A DNA stretch of 51,263 nt from JBNKWA01 sp050299555 (GTDB lineage: Bacteria > Pseudomonadota > Alphaproteobacteria > Rhodobacterales > Rhodobacteraceae): NCBI GenBank assembly GCA_050299555.1, contig JBNKWA010000058.1, forward strand, positions 1-51,263, written 5' to 3'. Shown here in pieces: positions 15,780 through 23,932 of this stretch. The translations under genes and the position numbers were made by a program. Position 1 is the stretch's first letter, and the number at the start of each line of letters is the position of its first letter. Below the pieces are notes generated by a model, which saw nothing but the letters and a program-made list of their open reading frames with translations, had not been told where the DNA came from and did not search any database.

Positions 15780-16476
15780 GCCCTGGCGCGGGCGGGTCTG
15801 GCGGCTGGTCGAGGCGCAGCACCTGGTCTCGACCATGCCGCTGGTGGACAGCCTCGACGAGCAGCGCCTGCTGGAGGACATCCTCGAGCGCTCCAAACCG
15901 CCGGTGCCGCCGGCCTGCGCGCACCTGCACTACCTGATCGCGGCGCCGTTCCGCTACGGCTGCTACCCGGCGGATTCGCGCTTCCGCCGCCGGGGGCGGA
16001 CGCCCGGCGTCTTCTACGGCGCCGAGCAGCCGCTGACTGCCGTCGCCGAGACCGTCTGGCACCGCTTCCGCTTCTTCGACGCCTCGCCCGACACACCGCT
16101 TCCCGCCCGCGCCGCCGAGTTCACCGGCTTCGCCTGCCGCATCGACGTGCCCTTCGCTGTCGACCTGACCGCGCCGCCCCTGTCCGCCCGTGCCGCCGCG
16201 TGGACCGACCCCGAGGACTACACCGCCTGCCTGGCGCTCGCCGACCAGGCCCGCGCCGAGGGGATCGAGGCGATCCGCTACGCCTCCGTGCGCGATCCGG
16301 ACGGTGGCATCGCGGTGGCGGTCCTGACCTGCCGCGGCTTCGCCCTGCCCCGCTCCGAGGCGCTGCAGAGCTGGCGCATCCTCTTCCGCCCCGGCCGCGC
16401 CCGGGTGATCCGCGAGCATCCTCGCCTGGCGATGGAGCTGGCGATCGACGGCTCCCGCCTCGCCCGCATCGCATAG
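15757..16476 (+). CDS. RES-domain toxin
   Basis: A 239-residue RES-family toxin. Conserved elements: WRLV with an Arg near residue 16, FRYGCYPADSRFRR, GVFYGAEQPLTAVAE (the GxxYxA...TAxxE block with the catalytic Tyr and Glu), and a C-terminal QSWRILF. Known RES toxins resemble ADP-ribosyltransferases and either degrade NAD+ (Res, MbcT) or modify a host protein (ParT), stopping growth. ATG 15757 lies inside the antitoxin gene, overlapping it by 23 nt. The pair is chromosomal, in an ordinary gene neighbourhood with no phage or plasmid genes. Confidence 0.88.
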   Translation: MPGALRSEPWRGRVWRLVEAQHLVSTMPLVDSLDEQRLLEDILERSKPPVPPACAHLHYLIAAPFRYGCYPADSRFRRRGRTPGVFYGAEQPLTAVAETVWHRFRFFDASPDTPLPARAAEFTGFACRIDVPFAVDLTAPPLSARAAAWTDPEDYTACLALADQARAEGIEAIRYASVRDPDGGIAVAVLTCRGFALPRSEALQSWRILFRPGRARVIREHPRLAMELAIDGSRLARIA

Positions 16477-16568
16477 CCGCCATGCCGGGCAAGCCGCTGG
16501 CCAAGGCTGGACACTCCCCGGGCACGCTGCCATAGACCGGCCATCCCGTCCTCCCCGCCGGATCGCCC

Positions 16569-17531
16569 ATGACCGGACCAGCCGCCTTCGACCCGGACCA
16601 GCCTCAGAACGCGCTTCTTGGCATCGGCCTCAAGATCGCCTCGGTGGCGGTCTTCACCGCCATGGCCACCTGCGTCAAACTCGCCGCCGCCAATGGCGTC
16701 CCACCGGGACAGGCGGTGTTCTTCCGCTCGTTCTTCGCGGTTCCGGTGATCCTCGGCTGGCTGATCTGGAAACACGACCTCGCCCACGGGCTGGAGACGC
16801 GCAACCCCATGGGCCATCTCTGGCGCGGGCTGGTGGGCACCTCGGCCATGGCCTGCGGCTTCACCGCGCTGGGGCTGCTGCCACTGCCCGAGGTGACCGC
16901 GATCGGCTATGCCGCGCCGCTTCTCATCGTCATCTTCGCGGCGATGTTTCTGGGCGAGACGGTCAGGGTCTACCGCCTCAGCGCGGTGCTGGTCGGGCTG
17001 ATCGGCGTCACCATCGTGCTGGCGCCGCGGCTCAGCGTCGCCGGCGCCGGCGAGGTCACCGGCTGGCAGACCGTCGGGGCGCTCACCGCGCTCATGGGCG
17101 CCGTCTTCGCCGCCCTGGCCCAGGTCTTCGTGCGCCGGCTGGTGCATATCGAGACCACCGCCGCCATCGTCTTCTACTTCTCGCTCACCGCCACGGTGCT
17201 GTCGCTCCTGACCCTGCCCTGGGGCTGGGTGGTGCCGGGCTTCTGGACCGCGGCGGCGCTGGTCGGTGCCGGCCTCGCCGGCGGGGTCGGCCAGATCCTG
17301 CTGACCACCAGCTACCGGCACGCGCCGACCTCGGTCATCGCGCCGTTCGAATACGCCTCGATGCTGCTCGCGCTCGTGATCGGTTACGCGGTCTTCGGCG
17401 AGGTGCCGACGCTGGCCATGCTGGCCGGCGCCGTGCTGATCATCGGCGCCGGCATCTTCATCATCTGGCGCGAGGCGCGGCTCGGGCTTGAGCGCGGCAA
17501 GGCGCGGTCCAGCATCTCGCCGCAGGGCTGA
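16569..17531 (+). CDS. EamA/DMT-family transporter
   Basis: A 320-residue inner-membrane protein with ten predicted helices in two EamA repeats (about 15-150 and 165-300). ALGLLPLPEVTAIGYAAPL and IAPFEYASMLLALVIGYAVFGEVP are the matching signature loops. DMT transporters export or import amino acids, metabolites or drugs; the substrate is not predictable here. It begins 92 nt after the RES toxin stop and is followed 1 nt after its own stop by a DUF952 gene and then pyrD, so these three form an operon. Confidence 0.9.
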   Translation: MTGPAAFDPDQPQNALLGIGLKIASVAVFTAMATCVKLAAANGVPPGQAVFFRSFFAVPVILGWLIWKHDLAHGLETRNPMGHLWRGLVGTSAMACGFTALGLLPLPEVTAIGYAAPLLIVIFAAMFLGETVRVYRLSAVLVGLIGVTIVLAPRLSVAGAGEVTGWQTVGALTALMGAVFAALAQVFVRRLVHIETTAAIVFYFSLTATVLSLLTLPWGWVVPGFWTAAALVGAGLAGGVGQILLTTSYRHAPTSVIAPFEYASMLLALVIGYAVFGEVPTLAMLAGAVLIIGAGIFIIWREARLGLERGKARSSISPQG

Positions 17532-17532
17532 G

Positions 17533-17871
17533 ATGCTGGTCTACAAGATCCTGCGCGCACCGGAATGGGCCGATCTGCGGGCTGCCGGCGCAACCAGTGG
17601 GGCGCCGGTCGATCTCGCCGACGGCTTCGTGCATTTGTCCACCGCCGGGCAGGTGCGCGAGACGGCGGCGCGGCATTTCACCGGCGAGGACGGGCTGTGG
17701 CTGCTGGCCTGTGACGGCGACGCCCTCGGTGAGGCGCTGAAATGGGAGCCGTCGCGGGGCGGCGCGCTCTTTCCCCATCTCTACCGGCCGCTCCGCCTCG
17801 CCGACGTCATCTCCGCCCAGCCGCTGCCACGGTCAGAGGCCGGACACGCCTTTCCGGACGACATCCCTTGA
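17533..17871 (+). CDS. DUF952 protein
   Basis: A 112-residue cytosolic protein of the DUF952 family (COG3502): MLVYKILRAPEW at the start, DGFVHLSTAGQV at about residues 34-45, LKWEPSRGGALFPHLYRPL near 78-96. The family has an ADP-ribosyltransferase-like fold by structure comparison, but no assigned reaction. ATG 17533 comes 1 nt after the transporter stop, and its own stop overlaps a possible TTG start of pyrD, so translation is probably coupled. DUF952 beside pyrD is common in Rhodobacteraceae. Confidence 0.88.
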   Translation: MLVYKILRAPEWADLRAAGATSGAPVDLADGFVHLSTAGQVRETAARHFTGEDGLWLLACDGDALGEALKWEPSRGGALFPHLYRPLRLADVISAQPLPRSEAGHAFPDDIP

Positions 17872-17879
17872 AGCGAGCG

Positions 17880-18944
17880 ATGGAAAGGGCCGGGCTGGCG
17901 CTCCTGCACCGCCTCGACCCCGAGACCGCACACGGGCTGGCGCTCGGGGCCCTGCGGGCCGGGCTGGCGCCGATGCCGGGGCCGGTGACCTCGCCGCGGA
18001 TCAGGACCCGTCTCGCCACCCGGATGGCGACGCTCGACCTGCCCAACCCGGTGGGGCTGGCGGCCGGCTTCGACAAGAACGCCACCGCGCTGGCGCCGCT
18101 TCTTCGCACCGGCTTCGGCCTTGTCGAGGTCGGCGCCGTCACCCCAAGGCCGCAGCCCGGCAACCCGCGGCCGCGGCTGTTCCGCCTCGATGCCGACCGC
18201 GCTGCCATCAACCGCTTCGGCTTCAACAACGACGGCATGGAAAGGGTGGCGGCACGGCTGGCGCGCCCCCGGCCGGCCGGCATCGTCGGGCTGAACCTCG
18301 GCGCCAACAAGGACAGCGACGATCGCGCCGGCGACTACGCGGCCGTGCTCACCCGCTGCGGCCCGCTGGTGGACTTCGCCACCGTCAACGTGTCCTCGCC
18401 CAATACCGAGCGGCTGCGCGACCTGCAGGGCAAGGCGGCGCTCGAGGCGCTCCTCGCCCGCGTCAACGACGCCAATGCCGCCCTGCCTGCGCCGCGGCCG
18501 CTGTTCCTGAAGATCGCCCCGGACCTCGACCAGAAGGCGCTCGACGACATCGCCGAGGTGGCGCTGGCGGCCCGCCTGGCCGGGATCGTCGCCACCAACA
18601 CCACGCTGGCCCGCGACGGGCTGACAAGCCCCCGGGCGAGCGAGGCCGGCGGCCTTTCCGGCGCTCCGCTTCTGGCGCCCTCGACCCGGGTGCTGGCGCG
18701 CCTCTACCTCCGGCTCGGAGGGCAGATGCCGCTGATCGGCGTCGGCGGCATCGCCTCGGCCGAGGACGCCCTTGTCAAGATCCGCGCCGGCGCCACGGCG
18801 GTGCAGCTTTACACCGGGCTGGTCTTTTCCGGCATCAGCCTCGGCGCGCGCATCGCGTCCGGGCTCGACCGGCTCGCCGCCGCCGAGGGGCTGGCGAACC
18901 TCGCCGAGGCCATCGGCCGCGACGCCGCCGATCTGGCGCGCTGA
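17880..18944 (+). CDS. pyrD: Dihydroorotate dehydrogenase, class 2 (quinone)
   Basis: A 354-residue class 2 enzyme that oxidises dihydroorotate to orotate with FMN and passes electrons to ubiquinone (pyrimidine synthesis, inner-membrane surface). An N-terminal membrane-associating helical segment (ALLHRLDPETAHGLALGAL) precedes the barrel. Motifs: NPVGLAAGFDKN, GFGLVEVGAVTP, RLFRLDADRAAINRFGFNN, catalytic Ser in VNVSSPNT, and FMN-phosphate loops GVGGIASAEDA and QLYTGLVFSG. ATG 17880 is used; TTG 17868 overlapping the DUF952 stop is the alternative start. Confidence 0.95.
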   Translation: MERAGLALLHRLDPETAHGLALGALRAGLAPMPGPVTSPRIRTRLATRMATLDLPNPVGLAAGFDKNATALAPLLRTGFGLVEVGAVTPRPQPGNPRPRLFRLDADRAAINRFGFNNDGMERVAARLARPRPAGIVGLNLGANKDSDDRAGDYAAVLTRCGPLVDFATVNVSSPNTERLRDLQGKAALEALLARVNDANAALPAPRPLFLKIAPDLDQKALDDIAEVALAARLAGIVATNTTLARDGLTSPRASEAGGLSGAPLLAPSTRVLARLYLRLGGQMPLIGVGGIASAEDALVKIRAGATAVQLYTGLVFSGISLGARIASGLDRLAAAEGLANLAEAIGRDAADLAR

Positions 18945-19208
18945 CCCGGCAGGCGCGGCCGGATCACGGGCCGCTTTCCGCTCCCGCCCCCGCGATCCGG
19001 CGCGATCTTGCGCCCGGGGCCGTCGTCGTTGCCGGCCCACACGGGGGATGCCCGCACGTGTCCGCACCCGCGTTAACACTTTTATGCTTTTGAATCAGAC
19101 CTTTGACCCCTCGTCCCCGTGGGGACGCCCCGCGGACGGGGCCAACCGTGCCCGAACCCAGGGGGCGACGGGCACCATCACTCCCAGGGCCATGGCCACG
19201 CTTCCGCC

Positions 19209-20528
19209 TCAGGCCACGGCGCGTTCCAGCGCCGGATAGCGCAGCGCCAGGGTTACGCCCCGGGCGGCATTCAGCACCATCAGCGCCAGCCACAGCCCGT
19301 GATTGCCAAGGGTCGGCACCAGCACCAGCAGCGCCGCCACATAGACCACCACCGAAGCCAGCGCCGCGTTGCGCATCTCGCGCGAGCGGGTGGCGCCGAT
19401 GAAGATGCCGTCGAGCATCCAGGCGGCCACACCGACCACCGGCGACAGTGCCGCCCAGATCAGATAGGCCCGCGCCTCCACCTGCACCGCCGGCGCCTTG
19501 GCCATCACGTCGATGATCCACGGCCCCGCCAGCCAGAAGCCGAGACCCAGGGGCACCGCCAGCCCGACCCCCCATTGCGAGGTCATGACCGCCGCACGCC
19601 TCAGCGCGCCCCTGTCCCGGGCGCCCATGGCCCCGCCCACCAGCGCCTCGGCCGAGAAGGCGAAGCCGTCCAGCGCGAAGGCGGTGATCTCGAGGAACTG
19701 CAGCAGCACCTGGTTGGCCGCCAGCGTCACATCGCCGAAATCGGCACCGAGGAACAGGAACGTGGTGTAGCCGGCCTGCAGCAGCACCGAGCGGATCAGG
19801 ATGTCGCCATTGACCGCCGCCATGCGCCGGATCCGCGCCCGGTCGAAGACCCGCGCCCAGTCGCGCCACTGATCGCCCCTGAACGCCGCCCGGCACAGCC
19901 AGAGGCCAAGCGCCAGCCCGGTCCACTCGGCGATGATGGTGGCCGTGGCCACACCGCCGATGCCGAACCCGAGCCCGAGCACGAACCACAGGTCCAGCCC
20001 GATGTTCAGCCCGTTCATCCACAATTGCAGGACCAGCACCCCACGGGTGCGCTCCATGGCGATCAGCCAGCCGGTGACGGCATAGATGGCGATTGCCGCC
20101 GGCGCCCCCCAGAAGCGGATCTCCAGATAGGTGCGGGTCAGCGCCTCGGCCTCGTCCGAAGCCGGCGCCAGCCAGAAGGCACCCGCCATCAGCGGCAGCT
20201 GGAAGACGATGATGACCAGGCCGCCGGCCGCCCCGATCAGAAGCGCCCGCATCAGCAGCGCGCCGGACTCGGCCACGTCCCCGGCGCCCCGCGCCTGCGC
20301 GACCAGCCCGGTCGTGCCCATGCGCAGGAATCCGTACATCCAGTAGAGCGCCGCGGTGATCACCGCGCCCAGGCCGACGGCGCCGATGGGCGCCGCCTGA
20401 CCAAGCTGGCCGATGACGCCGGTATCGACGGCACCGAGGATCGGCACCGTGGCGTTCGACAGCACGATGGGCAGGGCGATCTTCAGGACGCGGGCATGGG
20501 TCAGCCGACCCGCGCCGCTGTCAGTCAC
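19209..20528 (-). CDS. MATE-family efflux transporter (DinF type)
   Basis: A 439-residue protein with twelve predicted membrane helices in two bundles. ALPIVLSNATVPILGAVDTGVIGQLG opens the first MATE half (Asp36 faces the N-lobe cavity) and LAANQVLLQFLEITAFALDGFAFSAEALVG opens the second. These Na+ or H+ antiporters export cationic drugs or metabolites. Its start overlaps the stop of the upstream thioesterase gene by 8 nt, so it is the last gene of a three-gene minus-strand operon. The 264-bp space to pyrD holds a 7-bp hairpin (CGTCCCC-GT-GGGGACG, 19112-19127) that may end transcription. Confidence 0.9.
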   Translation of the reverse strand: MTDSGAGRLTHARVLKIALPIVLSNATVPILGAVDTGVIGQLGQAAPIGAVGLGAVITAALYWMYGFLRMGTTGLVAQARGAGDVAESGALLMRALLIGAAGGLVIIVFQLPLMAGAFWLAPASDEAEALTRTYLEIRFWGAPAAIAIYAVTGWLIAMERTRGVLVLQLWMNGLNIGLDLWFVLGLGFGIGGVATATIIAEWTGLALGLWLCRAAFRGDQWRDWARVFDRARIRRMAAVNGDILIRSVLLQAGYTTFLFLGADFGDVTLAANQVLLQFLEITAFALDGFAFSAEALVGGAMGARDRGALRRAAVMTSQWGVGLAVPLGLGFWLAGPWIIDVMAKAPAVQVEARAYLIWAALSPVVGVAAWMLDGIFIGATRSREMRNAALASVVVYVAALLVLVPTLGNHGLWLALMVLNAARGVTLALRYPALERAVA

Positions 20529-21030
20529 CGTCGACCGCCGGCATCAGGAAATGCCCGGTGGCCTGCGCGAAGGGCCGGCCGCGATTGTCCTGCCAGGCCT
20601 CCACGTGCACCGAGGCATAGCGCCGCCCCGAGCGGTTGACCCGGGCCCGGGCATAGGCGTCGCGCGGCAACCCCGAGCGCAGGTAGTCGACGGTGAAGTC
20701 GATGGTCTTGGGCAGCGCCGGCATGGCCCCGGCCCCGATCTCGGCCGCCGCGCCGTTGGTCTCGATCCGCTCCCAGACCGTGGCCCAGCTCAACTCCACC
20801 ATGGCGGCGATCTCGAGGAACGCCCCCGTCGCCCCGCCATGCAGCGCCGGCAGCATCGGGTTGCCGATCAGGTGCTCGGAAAACGGCAGCACCGCGGTCA
20901 GCTCGTCGCCGCGGCGGTCGAAGAGGATGCCGAGATGGGCCGCATAGGGGATGCCCGAGACCAGCGCCGCCAGCGCCTTGTCGCGCCGCTCCTTGACCAC
21001 CTGGACCGGTTCCGGCTTTGCCCGCGCCAT
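20521..21030 (-). CDS. PaaI-family hotdog thioesterase
   Basis: A 169-residue acyl-CoA thioesterase of the hotdog fold. HLIGNPMLPALHGGATGAFLE carries the HGG(A)xxxxLE hairpin that contains the catalytic Asp/Glu-type residue, and IDFTVDYLRSG and ASVHVEAWQDNRGRP complete the beta sheet. It hydrolyses an acyl-CoA, probably one from the nearby catabolic cluster (inference). It lies between a sister thioesterase (gap 3 nt) and the MATE gene (8-nt overlap). The two thioesterases are distant paralogues and could form a heterodimer. Confidence 0.88.
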   Translation of the reverse strand: MARAKPEPVQVVKERRDKALAALVSGIPYAAHLGILFDRRGDELTAVLPFSEHLIGNPMLPALHGGATGAFLEIAAMVELSWATVWERIETNGAAAEIGAGAMPALPKTIDFTVDYLRSGLPRDAYARARVNRSGRRYASVHVEAWQDNRGRPFAQATGHFLMPAVDGD

Positions 21031-21033
21031 GGC

Positions 21034-21489
21034 TCAGCGCCCCCGCTCGACGGTAAAGGCGCCGGCCGCGGTCGCCACCGGCTCGTCCGGCGAGCGGGTC
21101 CAGGCGACGGCGCGGACGAACGCCACGGTGCGGGTGACCCGGTAGCATTCGGCGCGGGCGGCGATCGTCGCGCCGGGCTCGGCGGCGCGCATGTAGTCGA
21201 TCCTCAGGTCCAGCGTCGCGGTGCCGGCGGGCCGCGACGGGTGCGACATCACCGCCGTGCCCGAGCAGGTGTCGAGCAGCGCGGTGACCACGCCCCCGGC
21301 CATCACTCCGGTTGCCGGATCGCCGATGAAGCGCCGGTCGTAGCCGACCGACATCGCCGCCCAGCCGTCGCCGATGGCGTCGACCTGCATGCCGAGGTCG
21401 CGGGAATGCGGCAGCGCCTGCACGAACTGCTGCGCCAGCCGCAGCTTCGCCCCGTCGCTCCCGTCTCCATTGTCGCTGGCGGTATTCAT
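21034..21489 (-). CDS. PaaI-family hotdog thioesterase (first gene of operon)
   Basis: A 151-residue hotdog thioesterase. GDPATGVMAGGVVTALLDTCSG holds the conserved GG-x6-D motif with the catalytic Asp; LDLRIDYMRAAEPG and AECYRVTRTVAFVRAVAW follow the family pattern. It is the first gene of the minus-strand thioesterase-thioesterase-MATE operon. Its upstream region (191 bp) is shared with the divergent merR gene and contains two MerR-type dyads, so the same regulator may control both sides. Confidence 0.88.
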   Translation of the reverse strand: MNTASDNGDGSDGAKLRLAQQFVQALPHSRDLGMQVDAIGDGWAAMSVGYDRRFIGDPATGVMAGGVVTALLDTCSGTAVMSHPSRPAGTATLDLRIDYMRAAEPGATIAARAECYRVTRTVAFVRAVAWTRSPDEPVATAAGAFTVERGR

Positions 21490-21592
21490 GCGCCTGCCTT
21501 AGCCGGCCGCGCGACAAGCCGCAACGGGGATGGCGCCGGGGCTTCGCATGTGGTTGATTCACGGGCAGAGCATGCAACCCATGGTCATCACC

Positions 21593-21608
21593 TTTACGCG
21601 AACGTTAA
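21593..21608. promoter_or_regulatory. Second (imperfect) MerR/LiuR-type dyad
   Basis: TTTACGCGAACGTTAA differs at 3 of 16 positions from the perfect dyad 30 bp to the right, which places the two sites on the same face of the helix. It is closer to the divergent thioesterase operon and may serve that side. Confidence 0.5.
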
Positions 21609-21616
21609 CTTTGTGC

Positions 21617-21645
21617 TTGCACTTGACGTGAACGTCAACTATACG
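21617..21645 (+). promoter_or_regulatory. merR promoter with perfect dyad in the spacer
   Basis: TTGCAC (-35, 21617-21622) and TATACG (-10, 21640-21645) are 17 nt apart, and the perfect palindrome TTGACGT-GA-ACGTCAA (21623-21638) fills the spacer. A dyad between -35 and -10 is the classic MerR-family operator position. ACGT-NN-ACGT dyads are reported for LiuR-type MerR regulators of acyl-CoA catabolism. Confidence 0.6.
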
Positions 21646-21680
21646 GCGCGCATCCCGAACCGAACGGCACGGACAACGCC

Positions 21681-22079
21681 ATGAGCGAACAGCCCTACAC
21701 CATTGGCCAGATGGTCGAGAAATTCGACGTCACCCCGCGGACGCTGCGCTTCTACGAGCAGAAAGAGCTTCTGGCGCCGCAGCGCGAGGGGCAGAAGCGG
21801 CTGTATTCGCGCCGCGACCGGGCGCGCCTGAAGCTGATCCTGCGCGGCAAGCGCTTCGGTTTCAGCCTCGAGGACATCCGCCAGCTTCTGAACCTCTACG
21901 ATCTCGGCGACCAGCAGGTCACCCAGATGGCGCGCACCCACGAGCTGGCGCGCGAGCGGCTGCGGGCCATGGAGGCGCAGCGCGACGAGCTCGACACCGC
22001 CATCACCGACCTCAGGCAGCAACTCGTCGCGGCCGAGGAGTTTCTCGCCAGCAAGGGCATCCCGCTGGCGGCCGAATAG
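21681..22079 (+). CDS. MerR-family regulator, LiuR-like
   Basis: A 132-residue MerR protein: winged HTH at residues 6-75 (YTIGQMVEKFDVTPRTLRFYEQKELL, then RLYSRRDRARLKLILRGKRFG) and a C-terminal dimerisation coiled coil (ERLRAMEAQRDELDTAITDLRQQL). No metal-binding Cys cluster is present, which fits the LiuR group that controls branched-chain amino acid and fatty acid degradation. It is the first gene before acyl-CoA dehydrogenase (gap 51 nt), and a clear dyad sits in its promoter. Autoregulation and control of the downstream operon are inferred. Confidence 0.9.
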   Translation: MSEQPYTIGQMVEKFDVTPRTLRFYEQKELLAPQREGQKRLYSRRDRARLKLILRGKRFGFSLEDIRQLLNLYDLGDQQVTQMARTHELARERLRAMEAQRDELDTAITDLRQQLVAAEEFLASKGIPLAAE

Positions 22080-22130
22080 CGCCAGCCAATCCACCCCCCA
22101 ACGACGCATCGAACAGCCGGAGACGACCCC

Positions 22131-23909
22131 ATGCCCAGCTACTCCGCCCCGACCCAGGACCTCGCCTTCGTGCTGCACGACCTTCTTGAGGTCGAGAAGG
22201 GCACGACGCCCGGCTATGCCGATCTCGACCGCGACTTCACCTCCGCCATCCTCGAGGAGGCGGGCAAGATCGCCCGCGACGTGATGGCGCCGCTGAACCC
22301 CGTGGGCGACCGCGAGGGCTGCCGTCTCGAAAACGGCGTCGTGCGCACGCCCGAGGGCTTCAAGGCGGCCTTCGACACCGTGCGCGAGGGCGGCTGGACC
22401 GGGCTCGACTGCGATCCCGAATTCGGCGGCCAGGGCATGCCCTACGTGCTGGCGACCGCGGTGGGCGAGGCGTTCTCGGCCGCCAACATGGCGCTGCAGA
22501 TGTACCCGGGCCTGACCCATGGCGCCTATTCGGCGATCCATACCCATGGCAGCGACGAGCAGAAGGCCACCTATCTGCCGAAGATGGTCAGCTGCCAGTG
22601 GACCGGCACCATGAACCTGACCGAGCCCCATTGCGGCACCGATCTCGGCCTGCTGCGCACCAAGGCCGAGCCGCAGGATGACGGCACCTACCGCATCAGC
22701 GGCCAGAAGATCTTCATCTCGGCCGGCGAGCACGACATGGCCGAGAACATCATCCACCTGGTGCTGGCCCGGATCCCCGGCGGCCCCGAGGGGGTCAAGG
22801 GCATCTCGCTCTTCATCGTGCCGAAGTTCCTCGTCAACGCCGACGGCTCGCTCGGCAACCGCAACGGGGTGAGCTGCGGCAAGGTCGAGGAGAAGATGGG
22901 CATCCACGGCAATTCCACCTGCGTGATGAACTATGACGGCGCCGTGGGATATCTCCTCGGCGAGGCTCACAAGGGCCTGCGCGCGATGTTCACGATGATG
23001 AACGAGGCCCGGCTGGCGGTTGGCGTGCAGGGCTATACCCAGGCCGAGGCCGCCTACCAGAACGCCCTCGCCTACGCCAAGGACCGGCTGCAGGGCCGCG
23101 ACGTGACCGGCACCAGGAACCCCGACGGGCCAGCCGACCCGCTGATCGTGCATCCCGACATCCGCCGCAACCTGATGGACCAGAAAAGCTTCGTCGAGGG
23201 GGCGCGCGCCTTCGTTCTCTGGGGCGCGACGATGATCGACGCCTCGCACCGCGACGGCGACGACGCGGCCGAGGGGCTGATCTCGCTCCTGACCCCGGTC
23301 ATCAAGGGCTTCCTGACCGACAAGGGCTTCGAGTCCACGGTGATGGCACAGCAGGTCTTCGGCGGCCACGGCTACATCGAGGAGTGGGGCATGTCGCAAT
23401 TCGCCCGCGACGCCCGCATCACCATGATCTACGAGGGCGCCAACGGCGTGCAGGCGCTCGACCTCGTCGGCCGCAAGCTGCCCTCGGACGGCGGCAAACA
23501 CGTGATGGCCTTCTTCGAGATGGTGAAGGGCTTCATCAAGCAGAACGAAGCCGACGAGCGGCTGAAGGCCGGCTTCCTCGATCCGCTCAAGCAGGCGTCC
23601 AAGGACCTGCAGGCGGCGGGCATGTACTTCATGCAGAACGGCATGAAGAACCCGCATGCGGCGCTGGCCGGCTCCACCGACTTCATGCACCTCTTCGGCC
23701 ATGTCTGCCTCGGGCTGATCTGGGCGCAGATGGCAAAGGCGGCCCATGCGGCGCTTGACGCCGGTGCCTCGGACCGCACCTTCTACGAGGCCAAGATCGC
23801 CACCGGGCGCTACTACATGGCCCGGCAGCTGCCGGCGACGGGCATGCACCTCGCCCGCATCCAGTCAGGCGCCGAGCCGGTCATGGCGCTCGCGGCCGAT
23901 GCGTTTTAG
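22131..23909 (+). CDS. Acyl-CoA dehydrogenase with C-terminal extension (DmdC-like family)
   Basis: A 592-residue FAD enzyme that forms trans-2-enoyl-CoA. N-terminal domain to about 160; WTGTMNLTEPHCGTDLG is the FAD/substrate segment; the C-terminal catalytic part has the base Glu in MIYEGANGVQALDL (about residue 437). A further helical domain of about 130 residues to the end distinguishes this long group, which includes 3-methylmercaptopropionyl-CoA dehydrogenase DmdC and broad-range acyl-CoA dehydrogenases. Substrate cannot be fixed here. First catabolic gene after the MerR regulator; start ATG 22131 follows CCGGAGACGACCCC. Confidence 0.9.
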   Translation: MPSYSAPTQDLAFVLHDLLEVEKGTTPGYADLDRDFTSAILEEAGKIARDVMAPLNPVGDREGCRLENGVVRTPEGFKAAFDTVREGGWTGLDCDPEFGGQGMPYVLATAVGEAFSAANMALQMYPGLTHGAYSAIHTHGSDEQKATYLPKMVSCQWTGTMNLTEPHCGTDLGLLRTKAEPQDDGTYRISGQKIFISAGEHDMAENIIHLVLARIPGGPEGVKGISLFIVPKFLVNADGSLGNRNGVSCGKVEEKMGIHGNSTCVMNYDGAVGYLLGEAHKGLRAMFTMMNEARLAVGVQGYTQAEAAYQNALAYAKDRLQGRDVTGTRNPDGPADPLIVHPDIRRNLMDQKSFVEGARAFVLWGATMIDASHRDGDDAAEGLISLLTPVIKGFLTDKGFESTVMAQQVFGGHGYIEEWGMSQFARDARITMIYEGANGVQALDLVGRKLPSDGGKHVMAFFEMVKGFIKQNEADERLKAGFLDPLKQASKDLQAAGMYFMQNGMKNPHAALAGSTDFMHLFGHVCLGLIWAQMAKAAHAALDAGASDRTFYEAKIATGRYYMARQLPATGMHLARIQSGAEPVMALAADAF

Positions 23910-23932
23910 AACGACAGTTGGGCGAGGGCGAC

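Noticed and set aside
21639..23849. Long minus-strand open frame (736 codons) opposite merR and acyl-CoA dehydrogenase
   Set aside because: Composition is His/Gly/Val/Ala/Arg-rich with no family motif; it mirrors the codon bias of the real plus-strand genes.
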